Shown here in pieces: positions 11,579-23,700 of a stretch of 64,000 bases of DNA; positions within the stretch are counted from its first letter, which is position 1, and each line of letters begins with the position of its first letter. The notes beneath the pieces were generated by a model that worked only from the letters and a program-made list of their open reading frames with translations, ran no database searches and had not been told where the DNA came from. This stretch comes from Paraescarpia echinospica (lineage: Eukaryota > Annelida > Polychaeta > Sabellida > Siboglinidae): the NCBI GenBank assembly GCA_020002185.1, contig CM034544.1, forward strand, positions 30,901,285-30,965,284. The letters run 5' to 3'. Both the position numbers and the translations under genes were made by a program.

Positions 11579-11935
11579 TTAGCTTAGGATTTGGTAAAAA
11601 TTGATGTATACAACCAAAAACCCATTATAAACAATGTCATTCCTTCTATTAAAAGCACTGGTGTTGATATTGATGCAACTGCAGACATGTCCTACTTTAC
11701 AGTTGCGGTACCGCCTCTTAGATGCATACCATGGAATGTCCACCTCGTTGTTTGATGCTCTGTCGTCTATCCATATCTCTGTATTCGCCGTGGCTGCAGC
11801 AAGTTGGCTAAAATATGCAACTCGTCTAAATTCGGTAAAATACTTCATGTGTTTAAATATAAACATAAGGGCTTTCTGTTTAAGACGGTCAAATTTCTCA
11901 GCTCCCTGCTTGGGATTTACGTCCCCACTAGGCAT
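11579..11935 (-). other. Unassigned 118-codon open frame
   Basis: Minus-strand frame beginning MPSGDVNPKQGAEKFDRLKQ, with a protein-like mixture and several Cys near its end (NCKVGHVCSC). It lies just outside the inverted-repeat-flanked relic at 12.1-15.0 kb and inside intron 1 of lectin gene 1. I do not recognise it. It could be a relic exon or chance. Confidence 0.2.
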
Positions 11936-12117
11936 AATGACATAGCTATGATTACATTGGTAGTTATCTTGGTCGACTTCGTTCTGTTTGAATGATTGTT
12001 GTCGCCCTCCACGGTGATTGTCTTTGTGGTGGGCGATGTTACAACATTTACAACATCAAGCTTTGTAGCCAGTGGGCATTTTTTGTGTTCTAAAAGAGGT
12101 CTTCTTGTACCTGATGT

Positions 12118-12480
12118 CCTTCCTCGACATGCCTATATCGGCCATTTTAAACGATGGCGCCCGTCAGAGTAAATGTGTTCCATATATCAGTAACTTCATA
12201 ATATAGAGCAAAAAAATTGATGTCAAAAATATGTTTTTAGATGCGATGATTTCAAATATATTAGTTTTGACTTTCGTTGACATTCGATATCCGCCATTTT
12301 GAACGATGGCGTCCGTTAAATATATTATTTCCATATATCAAGAACTGCATAACATAGAGCCACAAAGTTGATATCAAAATGTATGAATTTGATGCGATGA
12401 TTTCAAATTACTATAATACTTTTGACCTTCATTGATTTTCAGATATCCGCCATTTTGAAAGATGGCGCCATACAAAGATT
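12118..12480 (+). repeat. Left array of ~155-base units (inverted partner at 14.5-15.0 kb)
   Basis: Two full units and a partial third, each opening with a phrase like tatccgccattttgaacga followed by atggcgtccgt, then tttccatatatc, atagagc and gatgcgatgatttcaaat. Unit starts are near 12135, 12287 and 12442. The same units lie on the other side of the relic in opposite orientation. Confidence 0.75.
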
Positions 12481-12639
12481 GTTATCACCGTATCTTGAGA
12501 TCGACTTACCCTACCTAGAATGAATAACAACACACGGGTTATTGGATCCGACGATGTTAAAGGTGTTACTTAGATATTGTCTAAAAGGGCCAAAGTCATT
12601 CCATACACTAGGGTATTGATATGGTAATGATGCCAACCC

Positions 12640-14406
12640 TCTATATCCACCGGAGGATTTCCAAATATTTCATACATCCCGCTGACATCAGCCGTATTTG
12701 CATAGCATTGTGCAGCGCTTGTTGGTTTTTACAGCCTGACAGTGTAGTATGCAAGCCTTTCGTGCACATACAATTGATGATCGCCGCACGTGAAGCTCTG
12801 TCTGCACGTTGCAGTATCGTCAACTGCACCTCCCATTCAGGCACGTCCTCCTTTCGAGTGCAGCCGATGTCTACTGAACTGGTCAGGTGTGATGCTTTCA
12901 GCAGGACTTTGCTCCAGACGTGGCCACTCTGTTAGCTCACTCGGAGCAGGTGTTGCATGACGGCATCCTGGGTTGGCGGAATTTGATCGGATCTCACTTC
13001 CTTTCTGTGTGAAGAGGACCTGTCTGGCGTGGTTTACGTCGACTTCAGAAAGCCCCGGTCGTACTGTACAACAACATACCTCTCGATAGTTGGAAGAACT
13101 TCTCTCAGGATAGCTGTCGAGGGACTGTCTGCAAGAGCACACAGCGCAGGCGTTACAGCACTGAAAGCACTCAATGAGGCCCAAGCCATGCGTTCGCATG
13201 TTTCAGCGAAACACGATGTGGTATCATATCCGGTCAGTGTATGGAAGACAGGCAATGGCTTGCACTTGTCAAGAACAAGCACATATGCAATAGCAGTCGT
13301 CGTATCGGAATGATTTCCCTGCGCCTATCGCTATTACAAGACTTTCGCAGCTAAGTATGCGACAAAGCTGACAGCTACCACGACAACGTCAGTGTCAACA
13401 GATCCTATGACAATCTTCTTTCTTCCTTGCTTGACACCATCTACAGCATGCAACAGCTTACTGGTGTCCGCTTCTTCGTGTGTACATGGTGATACCCATT
13501 CCACATTAGTTGCCTCTGAGCACAGCATCTCGTCTCCATGTGTCATCACCACCTTTCCAAGAAATGTTTCGGCAGTCATTCGTTCATTTAGCGGATGAAA
13601 CAGTTCTATCTTGTTATCATTCTGTCGCAAGGACTCTGGCCTGTTTGCAGGTAACTTCTTACAACCCTCGTTTCGTTTCCTTGTCCCATTCCCTCTTCTT
13701 TTCAGTGTAGTAGTTTTGAGGCTTTCAGGTCTGTACACATAAAAACGCCGTCAACACTACAGACTGCGCCACAAAAATGTCATCTGACGTGTTCCATGAA
13801 CAAGGCTGCGTAGTCTTCGAACGTTTCATACATAGCAGGCTTGAGGATGATAACAAAAGCTGCGCCGTCATTGATGATCATGTGAGATTCCCTCTGCGAG
13901 CAGGCACTGTCATTTTGAAGCACCAGGTCTTCTAGGTATTGAAGCCGGTCAGACTTTGTACCGAGCCTCAAGATGCCGAAGTTTAAAAGTCACGGGGGAA
14001 ATAAATGATTCTCATATTGGAAGAAATCATTGTGGTCAGCTTCGCGTACTAGACAGGCCATGTAAAATGTTGAAAACAAGTTGCGGACAAAACTCGTTGT
14101 TGTGCGGGTGATTTTCCTTTCGCAAGATCTCGATTGAAGAGACGCAGCTTGTTCTTTGGGATTGTTTCGATGACTGTGTTTATGCGGTCCACCAGGTGTT
14201 TCTTGAAGAACCAACCCTTTGCGCTGGTCTTCTCCAAGTTTCTCCATCTTGCTGACGGAATCAACAACTGCTTCCTCTGCCAGAACATGTTTGTCAATAA
14301 CTAACAGATCTCCACTTGTATCCGAGACAGGGATGCCCATCTCCTTCATTGTCATGATCAGAGACTTCGCATCTTTGACGAAAGCCCGCATAGCATGCGC
14401 ACCCAA
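12640..14406 (-). pseudogene. Relic of an uncharacterised HEEADT / GYDTTS protein family
   Basis: Read from 14406 down to 12640, blocks fall in the order I recall for a widespread, functionally unknown animal family. They are TSGDLLVIDKHVL, IPKNKLRLFNRD, MACLVREADHNDFFQYENH, RLGTKSDRLQYLED, DGAAFVIILKPAMYETFEDY, PESLKTTTLKRRGNG, CTHEEADTSKLLHAVDG, GSVDTDVVVVAVSF, KPLPVFHTLTGYDTTSCFA and a Cys-containing tail (CMCTKGLHTTLSGC). The frame changes near 14220, 13985, 13775 and 13330, and the N-terminal part is missing. The acidic VDTDVVV and GYDTTS motifs resemble those of metal-dependent PIN/FEN-type nucleases. That is inference. Flanking inverted arrays suggest it travelled as a mobile element. 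Confidence 0.6.
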
Positions 14407-14519
14407 ACCATGAACACGGTGACTTTGTCCATGGTTTCGGACTGGAGAATTTTGTTATGTGACTATGTATGGCATGGAGAAAATGGCGAATGTGAATGTC
14501 GTGGAAGATAAAATGTTAA

Positions 14520-14960
14520 ATATTTGATATTGTCGCATCCCAAAACCTATGTTTTGACTTCAACTTCAAGGTTCTAGGATATGTACTTCTTAAGATATGG
14601 AAATAATAGGCTTTGACGGGCACCATCTGTACAAATGGCGGATATAGGCATGCCGACGAAGGTCACAAGTTACATTTCTTGAAATCGTTATCCATTAAGC
14701 TATTCAAAAACATAAACTATACAGGTCTGTCTATGTGACGTAGTTGTTAAGATATCTTTACATTTGTATTGACGACCGCATTCTTTAAAAACGGCTGATG
14801 TTAATGTCAGAGAAGTCCAAAGGTAAATAATTTGCAATATTTGACCCATAAAATCTACATCTAGACACAAAAATTATAGCTCTATGTGAAGCAGTGATTA
14901 GGATATAGAGAAATAAAATTTAGCGGCCAATTTAAATATGGCTGCCATTTCTGAACGCAG
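14520..14960 (-). repeat. Right array of ~150-base units, inverted relative to 12.1-12.5 kb
   Basis: On the minus strand three units can be aligned with the left array. The innermost (14660-14520) shares tatccgccattt, cccgtcaaagcctattattt, ccatatctta and gatgcgacaatatcaaat. Roughly three quarters of positions match over 125 bases by eye. Outer units (to about 14960) are more diverged. Confidence 0.7.
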
Positions 14961-15360
14961 CAAAATATGGAGTCTTCAAAAAATTATTATTCTCTTGCTA
15001 TGTAGAATACATGTGCGAAGTGTGTTGCTTTTATAAAAAAGGGCATAATTCCGACATTTGTCTGGACCTATCCGCTGGACTATTAAAAGGAGGATGGAAC
15101 GCATGAACAACTATGGCCCAAATATAAGAACATACCGCGCGGTGGTTTGAGTCATGGAATGCCAGGCACTGCCGCACAATGTAATTCAATAGTCGACGCG
15201 GTATAATTCCCAGAAAACCTTCGAATCGTATACAAAAACATAACAACAGAAACATATAATGCACTGAATGGCTACTGGATGTACTATAAGTGTTAGTGAG
15301 CAACATAAAAAAACAGGTTATAGAGAGCAGGTTGAGGCTAGATTAGCGGCTTGTCGATAT

Positions 15361-15512
15361 TCATTAATATACATGAAGTAATGACGCGTAAATTTGCTCG
15401 TGCTTCGTAGGCGACGAAACGGTTATTACTTCGCAGGGAGATGCGTAAGTGGGCATTCCCCTACCAAACTCAAATAAATAAAGTTACGCGTATACAGTCA
15501 CTTTATTATAAA
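15361..15512 (+). repeat. Left arm of a ~150-base inverted repeat
   Basis: Starts tcattaatatacatgaagta and contains gcgtaaatttgctcg, cgacgaaacggttatta, gcagg and taccaaa. The partner at 17646-17810 matches in opposite orientation at about three quarters of positions with short gaps. Probably the end of a DNA transposon or MITE. Confidence 0.75.
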
Positions 15513-16344
15513 AAAAATCACTTTTGTGCCTGTTCATTTAACATTAAATACGCTTTGCAATTGAAATGTGGAATTACAACAAGAGATCTGGACGGATCCT
15601 GACGTGGGTCCAGGGGGTTGGACATCACTTTCGGCATAGACATGGGTATGCACAAGTTAAATTATATTGAATGGCTGAAAACCGGATTCCAGGTACACTT
15701 TGCACCTTTTCAAATGTTTTGCCTACAAAAGTGTACCTTCCCTGCCCATTGGTTGGTGCTTCCTTTTTGTTCAATAATTAAATTATTTGCACGATTTAGA
15801 AATGAAATATTTTAGGTTAAACATCAAAATATAAGCTTCAACATGCCTTCAATGCTTCATATTTGGACGTACCAACAAACAAAGCTGGATTTGTCCATGC
15901 ATTAGTATTATGTAGACTTATATTGTAAGCTCTAGTTATATCTACTATTGACTGACATATTGTTGACATTCTAATCAAAATGAACTTATCGGCTGTCAGG
16001 TGAATGGTTACAGCAGTAGATCATGTGTATTTGTCGCCCAAACGGTCGGTGTGGCACAACAGTTGTATATAAGAAACACCGACATAAGTAACAACTTACC
16101 TGCCACCATGACACAGCGTAACTGTGAATATCAGAAAAAAACACCAACATAAGTAATAACTTACCTGCCACCATGACACAGCGTAACTGTGAATTACAGA
16201 ACTTAATTTTGTGTACTGACTACATGATTTGCCTGGCTGGCATACGTAGGTAGCATAATAGCAGATAATAACATGTTCAAATACGTCTGTGTGATGTTTA
16301 ACAAGATTTAACAAGATTGCCATCCAGAAAATTACTCTGGATGG
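15513..16344. other. Sequence between inverted arms, with a 65-base direct duplication
   Basis: No gene recognised. At 16072-16196 a 65-base unit is present twice (acacc...aacttacctgccaccatg). On the minus strand each copy contains ggcaggtaagtt, a good splice-donor match. An 11-base perfect hairpin (16318-16328 / 16336-16346, 7-base loop) sits at the 3' edge of the LINE that follows. Confidence 0.5.
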
Positions 16345-16346
16345 CA

Positions 16347-17570
16347 GGTGGACAAGGAAGCCTTTTGGCTTATCGAGAGTCCAATACTTTTTATCTACAT
16401 GTATCCCGCCTTTTTTAGGTGTGTGTCGATTTTATTTTTAAACATATTCACGCTACTAGCACCAACACAATCAGGAGATAATCTGTTCCATTCATTTACA
16501 GTCCTTTGTGAGAATGAGAACTTTCTTATATCTAATCTACACTGCTCCTTTACTAATGTAGCTTCATGTCCTCTGGTCCTTCTATCTTTCTTAACTGAGA
16601 AAAAAATGTTTCTATCAATATTTTCATAACCATTCAATATTTTAAACACTTCTATGTGATCTCCTCTCAATCTCCTGGTCTCTAGTGTTGTTAAACCACA
16701 TTCTTTTAGGCGTATTTCGTAACTAAGATCCCTCAGATTTGGTATCATTTTAGTCGCTCTCCTCTGTACTCTTTCTAGCATATCTATGTCCTTCTTGCGA
16801 TATGGCCTCCATGCTTGTATACAATATTCTAAATGAGGCCTCACTATTGTTTTGTACAGCGGTACTATTAATTCTTTTTTCTTATACGCTATATTTCGCC
16901 TAATTAATCCAAGGATTTGATTTCCCTTTGACGCTGCAATTCCGCACTGCTCTGAAACCTTCATATCAGCACTAATGGTTAACCCTAAGTCCTTTTCTTT
17001 TACAGTAGTACTTAGAACAGTACCCCCCATTTTATATTTTACCTCTTCATTCCCATGACCTGTGTGGAGGCATTTACATTTCCCAAAATTGAACAGCATT
17101 TGCCACTTTTCAGACCATTTGATCAACCTATCAAGATCATCTTGTAAATGCTGTCTGTCTCCATCACTTTTAATCCTTCTAAACACTTTTGTATCATCCG
17201 CAAATTTTAACACCTTGCTTGTTATATCATCGTCCAAATCGTTGATATATATTAAGAATAATATAGGTCCTAGTACTGATCCCTGTGGTACCCCACTCAA
17301 TACCGATTTCCAGTTTGAAGCCTCCCCATCAACTACTACACGTTGTCTTCTGTCATTCAGCCTTTTTTCTATCCAGTTTATTATACCATTTCCTATGCCA
17401 TGGGCCTTTAGCTTAAGGAGTAATCTTTGATGTGGTACTTTGTCGAAAGCTTTTTGAAAATCTAAATAGATGATATCTACTGGTGATCCCTCATCTACCC
17501 ACCTAGTGTTGTTTTGAAAAGGGTGTCCAAGAGCAAGTTTGTAATACCTGGTAGGTAACGTTGAAAGCAT
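16347..17570 (-). mobile_element. 5'-truncated non-LTR retrotransposon (reverse transcriptase part)
   Basis: A single long minus-strand frame (to 16395) covers reverse transcriptase from the catalytic VDIIYLDFQKAFDKVPHQRL block through SGVPQGSVLGPILFLIYIND and the active-site VLKFADDTKVF. It continues to the C-terminal region (VRPHLEYCIQAW, LERVQRRATKMIP, FKNKIDTHLKKAGY). Homology starts abruptly near NNTRWVDEG. The endonuclease and RT N-terminus are absent, the usual 5' truncation. The remaining frame has no stop, so the insertion is fairly young. It lies between the inverted arms at 15.36 and 17.65 kb. It belongs to the APE-type Jockey/CR1-like assemblage; I do not assign a clade. Confidence 0.85.
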
Positions 17571-17645
17571 GAAATAAAATACCACATATTAACAGGAATA
17601 CACACTTTAAAATAACGTGACCTTGCATGCAAGTAAACAATTTAA

Positions 17646-17810
17646 TATACTAACGTGACTTAGAAAAACGCGTGAATTTATGTTATAATATATAATATTT
17701 TATTTTGGTACGAAAATACCCACCCACATATCTCCTGCAAAATAATTACCGCTTCGTCGACGACAGAGCGCGTGCGAATTTACGCTTCAATATTTCATGA
17801 ACATTAATGA
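17646..17810 (-). repeat. Right arm of the inverted repeat paired with 15361-15512
   Basis: The reverse complement begins tcattaatgttcatgaaata and follows the left arm through gcgtaaattcgcacg, cgacgaagcggtaatta, gcagg and taccaaa. Confidence 0.75.
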
Positions 17811-18387
17811 GGAACGAGAAGTGTTGTTTAAAATGCTTTCATTGGCTATAAATAGTTGTAATTATTTTAATTTCACTTTTTTATTTCGAACTCATGTACA
17901 AATGATTTGTTGATCTATATAACGCTTACCTTGTATAATAAGACACCATGTTTATTGCTTTCTCGCAGAAATGTCTATCAATGAAGTAAATCGAAAGACA
18001 AATCGAACATTTACATCGATTAGATAGGTGCGACTAAAACCAACTTTCACAGAACAAAGATGGCGATACGCAGTGCTCTATCTTGCTGATTTAGGCATCG
18101 AACAAAATCGGTTTTTCAGTTTGTCTCATAAATGAGTATGTTTCTGTCACCATTAATGTATTCTTAAAAATGTAAGGGCAAATACATGTTCAAATGAAAA
18201 TGCATTTGCATTTCAACCCAAGCCTGTTGCTTCGTTTCTATTGAAATATGTGCTCTTGTCTAGATATTGTGAAATCAATGTGTCAGTTTTCGACAACAAG
18301 CCACTGACTAAAATAAAGGAAACGGGCCCACCTGAACAACGCGTTTGTTAACAGTGCAGCTATTTAAGTAATACTATAGTATTATGT
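17811..18387. other. Intron sequence, nothing recognised
   Basis: AT-rich with no long frame, repeat unit or transposon motif that I can name, up to the start of the 36-bp minisatellite. Confidence 0.4.
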
Positions 18388-20314
18388 TGTTTACTGCTGT
18401 GTGTAAATGTACTCTGTGGCGGTCCACGACTGCCGTGTATAAATGTACTCTGTGGCGGTCCACGACTGCCGTGTATAAATGTACTCTGTGGCGGTCCTCG
18501 ACTGCCGTGTATAAATGTACTCTGTGGCGGTCCTCGACTGCCGTGTATAAATGTACTCTGTGGCGGTCCACGACTGCCGTGTGTAAATGTACTCTGTGGC
18601 GGTCCTCGACTGCCGTGTATAAATGTACTCTTTGGCGGTCCACGACTGCCGTGTGTAAATGTACTCTGTGGCGGTCCACGACTGCCGTGTATAAATGTAC
18701 TCTGTGGCGGTCCACGACTGCCGTGTGTAAATGTACTCTGTGGCGGTCCTCGACTGCCGTGTATAAATGTACTCTGTGGCGGCCCACGACTGCCGTGTGT
18801 AAATGTACTCAGTGGCGGTCCACGACTGCCGTGTATAAATGTACTCTGTGGCGGTCCACGACTGCCGTGTGTAAATGTACTCTGTGGCGGTCCTCGACTG
18901 CCGTGTATAAATGTACTCTGTGGCGGTCCTCGACTACCGTGTGTAAATGTACTCTGTGGCGGTCCACGACTGCCGTGTATAAATGTACTCTGTGGCGGTC
19001 CACGACTGCCGTGTATAAATGTACTCTGTGACGGTCCACGACTGCCGTGTGTAAATGAACTCTGTGGCGGTCCACGACTGCCGTGTGTAAATGTACTCTG
19101 TGGCGGTCCTCGACTGCCGTGTATAAATGTACTCTGTAGCGGTCCTCGACTGCCGTGTATAAATGTACTCTGTGGCGGTCCACGACTGCCGTGTGTAAAT
19201 GTACTCTGTGGCGGTCCTCGACTGCCGTGTATAAATGTACTCTCTGGCGGTCCACGACTGCCGTGTGTAAATGTACTCTGTGGCGGTCCTCGACTGCCGT
19301 GTATAAATGTACTCTGTGGCGGTCCACGACTGCCGTGTGTAAATGTACTCTGTGGCGGTCCTCGACTGCCGTGTATAAATGTAGTCTGTGGCGGTCCACG
19401 ACTGCCGTATATAAATGTACTCTGTGGCGGTCCACGACTGCCGTGTGTAAATGTACTCTGTGGCGGTCCTCGACTGCCGTGTATAAATGTACTCTGTGGC
19501 GGTCCTCGACTGCCGTGTGTAAATGTACTCTGTGGCGGTCCACGACTGCCGTGTATAAATGTACTCTGTGACGGTCCACGACTGCCGTGTGTAAATGTAC
19601 ACTGTGGCGGTCCACGACAGCCGTGTGTAAATGTACTCTGTGGCGGTCCTCGACTGCCGTGTATAAATGTACTCTGTGGCGGTCCTCGACTGCCGTGTAT
19701 AAATGTATTCTGTGGCGGTCCACGACTGCCGTGTGTAAATGTACTCTGTGGCGGTCCTCGACTGCCGTGTATAAATGTACTCTGTGGCGGTCCACGACTG
19801 CCGTGTGTAAATGTACTCTGTGGCGGTCCTCGACTGCCGTGTATAAATGTACTCTGTGGCGGTCCTCGACTGCCGTGTGTAAATGTACTCTGTGGCGGTC
19901 CACGACTGCCGTGTATAAATGTACTCTGTGGCGGTCCACGACTGCCGTGTATAAATGTACTCTGTGACGGTCCACGACTGCCGTGTGTAAATGTACTCTG
20001 TGGCGGTCCACGACTGCCGTGTATAAATGTACTCTGTGGCGGTCCTCGACTGCCGTGTATAAATGTACTCTGTGGCGGTCCTCGACTGCCGTGTATAAAT
20101 GTACTCTGTGGCGGTCCACGACTGCCGTGTGTAAATGTACTCTGTGGCGGTCCTCGACTGCCGTGTGTAAATGTACTCTGTGGCGGTCCTCGACTGCCGT
20201 GTGTAAATGTACTTTGTGGCGGTCCTCGACTGTCGTGTATAAATGTACTCTGTGGCGGTCCTCGACTGCCGTGTGTAAATGTACTCTGTGGCGGTCCACG
20301 ACTGCCGTGTCAGT
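18388..20314. repeat. 36-bp minisatellite, about 53 copies
   Basis: Unit landmarks are taaatgtactctgtggcggt, then cc(a/t)cgactgccgtgt(a/g). Copies are 36 bases with almost no length change, and variation sits mostly at the two bracketed sites. Because 36 is a multiple of three, both strands are open for hundreds of codons (AVYKCTLWRSST on +, DRHRVHLYTAVV on -). This is array translation. The array ends 46 bases before the exon 2 acceptor of lectin gene 1. Confidence 0.97.
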
Positions 20315-20360
20315 AAGCATCAGCTCCAGTGCATGGGTTGCATGAATACATGTGTTGTAG

Positions 20361-20582
20361 CTTCGCCCAATGTCGCCCTGAACCGACCGGCCTATCAGAG
20401 CTCCGTGTGGTACGGGTACGCCGCTGGCAGGGCAGTCGACGGCAACTCTAATAACGACTACCGGCACGGCTCCTGCACAGTCACCGAACCGTGTCGTAAC
20501 TGCAGTCCGTGGTGGGCCGTCGATCTGGGCACGGCGCAATCCGTCGTCGCAATACAAATTGTAAACAGGGTCGACGGCTACA
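20361..20582 (+). CDS. Lectin gene 1, exon 2: F-type lectin domain 1, first half
   Basis: Follows a ttgtag acceptor and ends at gtaagt, phase 1 on both sides. It encodes SPNVALNRPAYQSSVWYG, AVDGNSNNDYRHGSC, PWWAVDLGTAQSVVAIQIVNRVDGY. The NVALNRPA start, AVDG, HGSC, PWWxVDLG and NR blocks are diagnostic of the fucolectin family. His of HGSC and Arg of VNR correspond to fucose-contacting residues in the eel agglutinin, by knowledge of the family. The usual NRGD is NRVD here. Confidence 0.92.
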
Positions 20583-20734
20583 GTAAGTTGTTTCACACAA
20601 AAGAATAATGAATAATTATACAGCAAGACATAAACTGACTTTATAGCAAACGTTGAAACATATGCGACGTTTCAACTCATAAGTTTATTTCTCGCTGTCT
20701 AATGAAATCTTGGAGATATGGACAATATATTTCA

Positions 20735-23700
20735 TATCATGGGTAATAATAATGATAATAATGTATTTATTTCAGACACTCATGATGTCCATATTTACAA
20801 ATACATCAATAAAAGTATGTAAATAATAAAAAAAATACATAGATAAGAACAATATGTTTAAAAATTATATAAATCCCGGACCCACTGGTGCCGCAGTTTC
20901 GAAGTACAATACACGTCGCTAGTTTTAATGCTATAAATAATGGGATTCAAAGACATGTCAATCCTAGTCATTAAGCTAAAAATAGCCTTTCTGATTACAC
21001 ATTTACCCGAGCTGACATTAGCTGTAGCAAACATGTGGCTAGCACTACATCTCATGGGCAAATTGTTCAATATCCTGAAAGAGTTGTTATATGCAACAAT
21101 GAATTGATGAAAATTAACTTTTCTAAAGTTCACCCATAACGCACACATATAGATATTACAAAAATACGCTGTAAATAGCTTATTTTTTACAGCAGTTGAA
21201 CAAAAGTGAAACTTTTGACGTAACATGTTACTCTTGGCATACAAAAGTCTCACTTTGGCTTGCATGTCAGACTCATCAGACAAGTTATTAGAAATGACAT
21301 GTCCAAGATATTTACAAGAGGTGGCAAAGTTTAACTTCTTTCCTCCTAATGTCATTTCTTTAGACAGATTTGACTTTCTAGATTCAAGGTACATGACCAG
21401 GGATTTACTCGCATTGTATTGCACGTCGTGCTCACATCCATATGAGTAACACATGTCTAGTAGTGTTTGTAGTCCTTTAGCAGAAGGTGCAAACAGAAGT
21501 AGATCATCGGCGTATATAAGGTGATTAACAACCATGTTACCAAGACTACAACCGATTTGTTTTTTGTGCAGTTGTATACTCAGATTATCCATATAAATGT
21601 TAAAAAGCAAAGGGGGTAACTTCCCACCTTGCTTAACACCATTGCCTACCGAGAAGAAGTCCGAGTAGGTATTTCCCCATCGTATGCATACACATTGATT
21701 ATTGAATTCATTGCTGAGTATTCTTAAGATATAGTTCGGTACATTTCGTTGTTCTAGTTTCGTTATAAGTTTATATCGGTTGACACGATCAAACGCCTTT
21801 GATGCATCTAAAAACGCGACGTGCATAGCTGAACCATGTTCAGTGTAGAACCTTAATAATTCCTTAAATGCAAACACGCATAACTCCGTTCCATGTTTAG
21901 GCTTAAAGCCAAATTGATTAGGAGTGGTTTCCAAGTACATTTTCATTCTGTTAAAAAGAACAGTGTCTGTTATCTTCGAAAATATATTCGATAGACATAT
22001 TGGCCTATAATTCCCTTTGTCGTTTACTCGTCTATTTTTTTCTTTAATAATTGGTACAATAACAGACTGTGACATTTCTTTTGGTAAATAACCATGCACC
22101 AGAATCGAAGACACAAGGATAGACAAAAGCACAGCGAGTTGATAATCAGCGAACTTAATATGTTCTGCACTGATACCGTCCAGACCTGGTGACTTATTTT
22201 TTGAGAGTCCATTAATAATATCCATCAGTTCAACTGCACCAACAGTCATTCCTGTATTGTCAGTGGAACAGTCATAACAAACTTTATCACATCGACTATC
22301 CTCCACATCATTAAATAAATGTTCATAATGATGCTTCCACATTGACCCGATGTTTACGTCACCGTGTATATTATCAATGTTTGTCGGAAGTTTTACTTTA
22401 CTGTTCGTACAGTGCTTAATTTCTTTCCAGAATTTGCGGTGGTCTTTCTGACACAACTGTTCTGCAATGTTATCAGCAATGATAGTTTCTTTCTCCCTTT
22501 TACATTTTCTGATCGCCTGTTTGAATTTCATTCTGGGTAATTTCATAACATTAAAAATGTCACCTTGTCTAGGTTTACCAGTCTCTTTCCATATACAATA
22601 AGCATCACGGGCTGCACAATGAAGCTCTTTCACTCGCTCGTTCCAACCTGGTACAACATTATACTTATAAGCACCTTTGCGATTTGACCGGAGTGTGTGA
22701 CCACACCTCTTCAATGTAATCACGATAGAATTGTAAAAGTCATCAAGATCATCATGATGATTACAGTTATGACAATTGGGATCATTGCAACTAACACCCG
22801 GTGGAACATTCAGTTTGCTCAATTCAACGTTCGTGCATTCTCTATATGCATCAATATCTTGTGGGTTTAATCTGTCCCACTGTAAGCCTTGCTTACTCTC
22901 ATTAGTATTGCCACTACCACTAACGCATTCTGGTAGAATATCACTGTCTATGCTGAACGATATCGGGTGGTGATCAGAATAAATAACATCATAAAGTATG
23001 GACATGTTAGATAGGCAATCCTTCGCATCCGCGGTACATATGATATGGTCTAGCCATGATGTAGTTCCCCAGGCAGAACTAACGTATGTATATGTGTCTA
23101 TTGGGAGAGTATCTTGATCACATATAGCCAGAGTAAATTCTTTGCAGAAATCAAGTAAGATATTCCCAAAAACTGATTTCTTGGAAATATCCGCGTTAAA
23201 ATCACCAACAATAGTGATGCACGAGCTATTAATATTATTAACATATACAGCAATTTTGGACATATAATCATTGAACTTGTCCCTGTTTTCCTCGCATTCA
23301 TAAGATAAATATACGTTTAGTAGATAATACTCCTTGTTACCCCAACAAATTCTTATGCCGCATAGCCAATCATAGCACTGGTCAAGAATGGTGATGTATT
23401 GATCAAGGGAATGTTTCCATAAAAAACCTACACCACCATACGGTCTACCAGTTAAAATACCACAAGATGCATCTACAGGAGAAACACCATAACCCACATA
23501 ACCTTCGTGACAGGTGTTTAGTATATGGCAATCTTGTTTAGTGAGCATAAGCTCTTGTAGGCACAGTATATCACATTCCATTAACACATCCTTTAAGAAG
23601 GGCATAACACCTTTAAATCCATTACAATTAAAAGATGTGATGTTAATTTCCATAACTTAATGTTTCACAATGTTTGAATAACGTGCGCGACTTTTCATTC

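Noticed and set aside
18384..20626. Long open frames on both strands (up to 605 codons) at the 36-bp array
   Set aside because: They are translation of the tandem unit, whose length is a multiple of three; the minus frame also runs antisense through a lectin exon.
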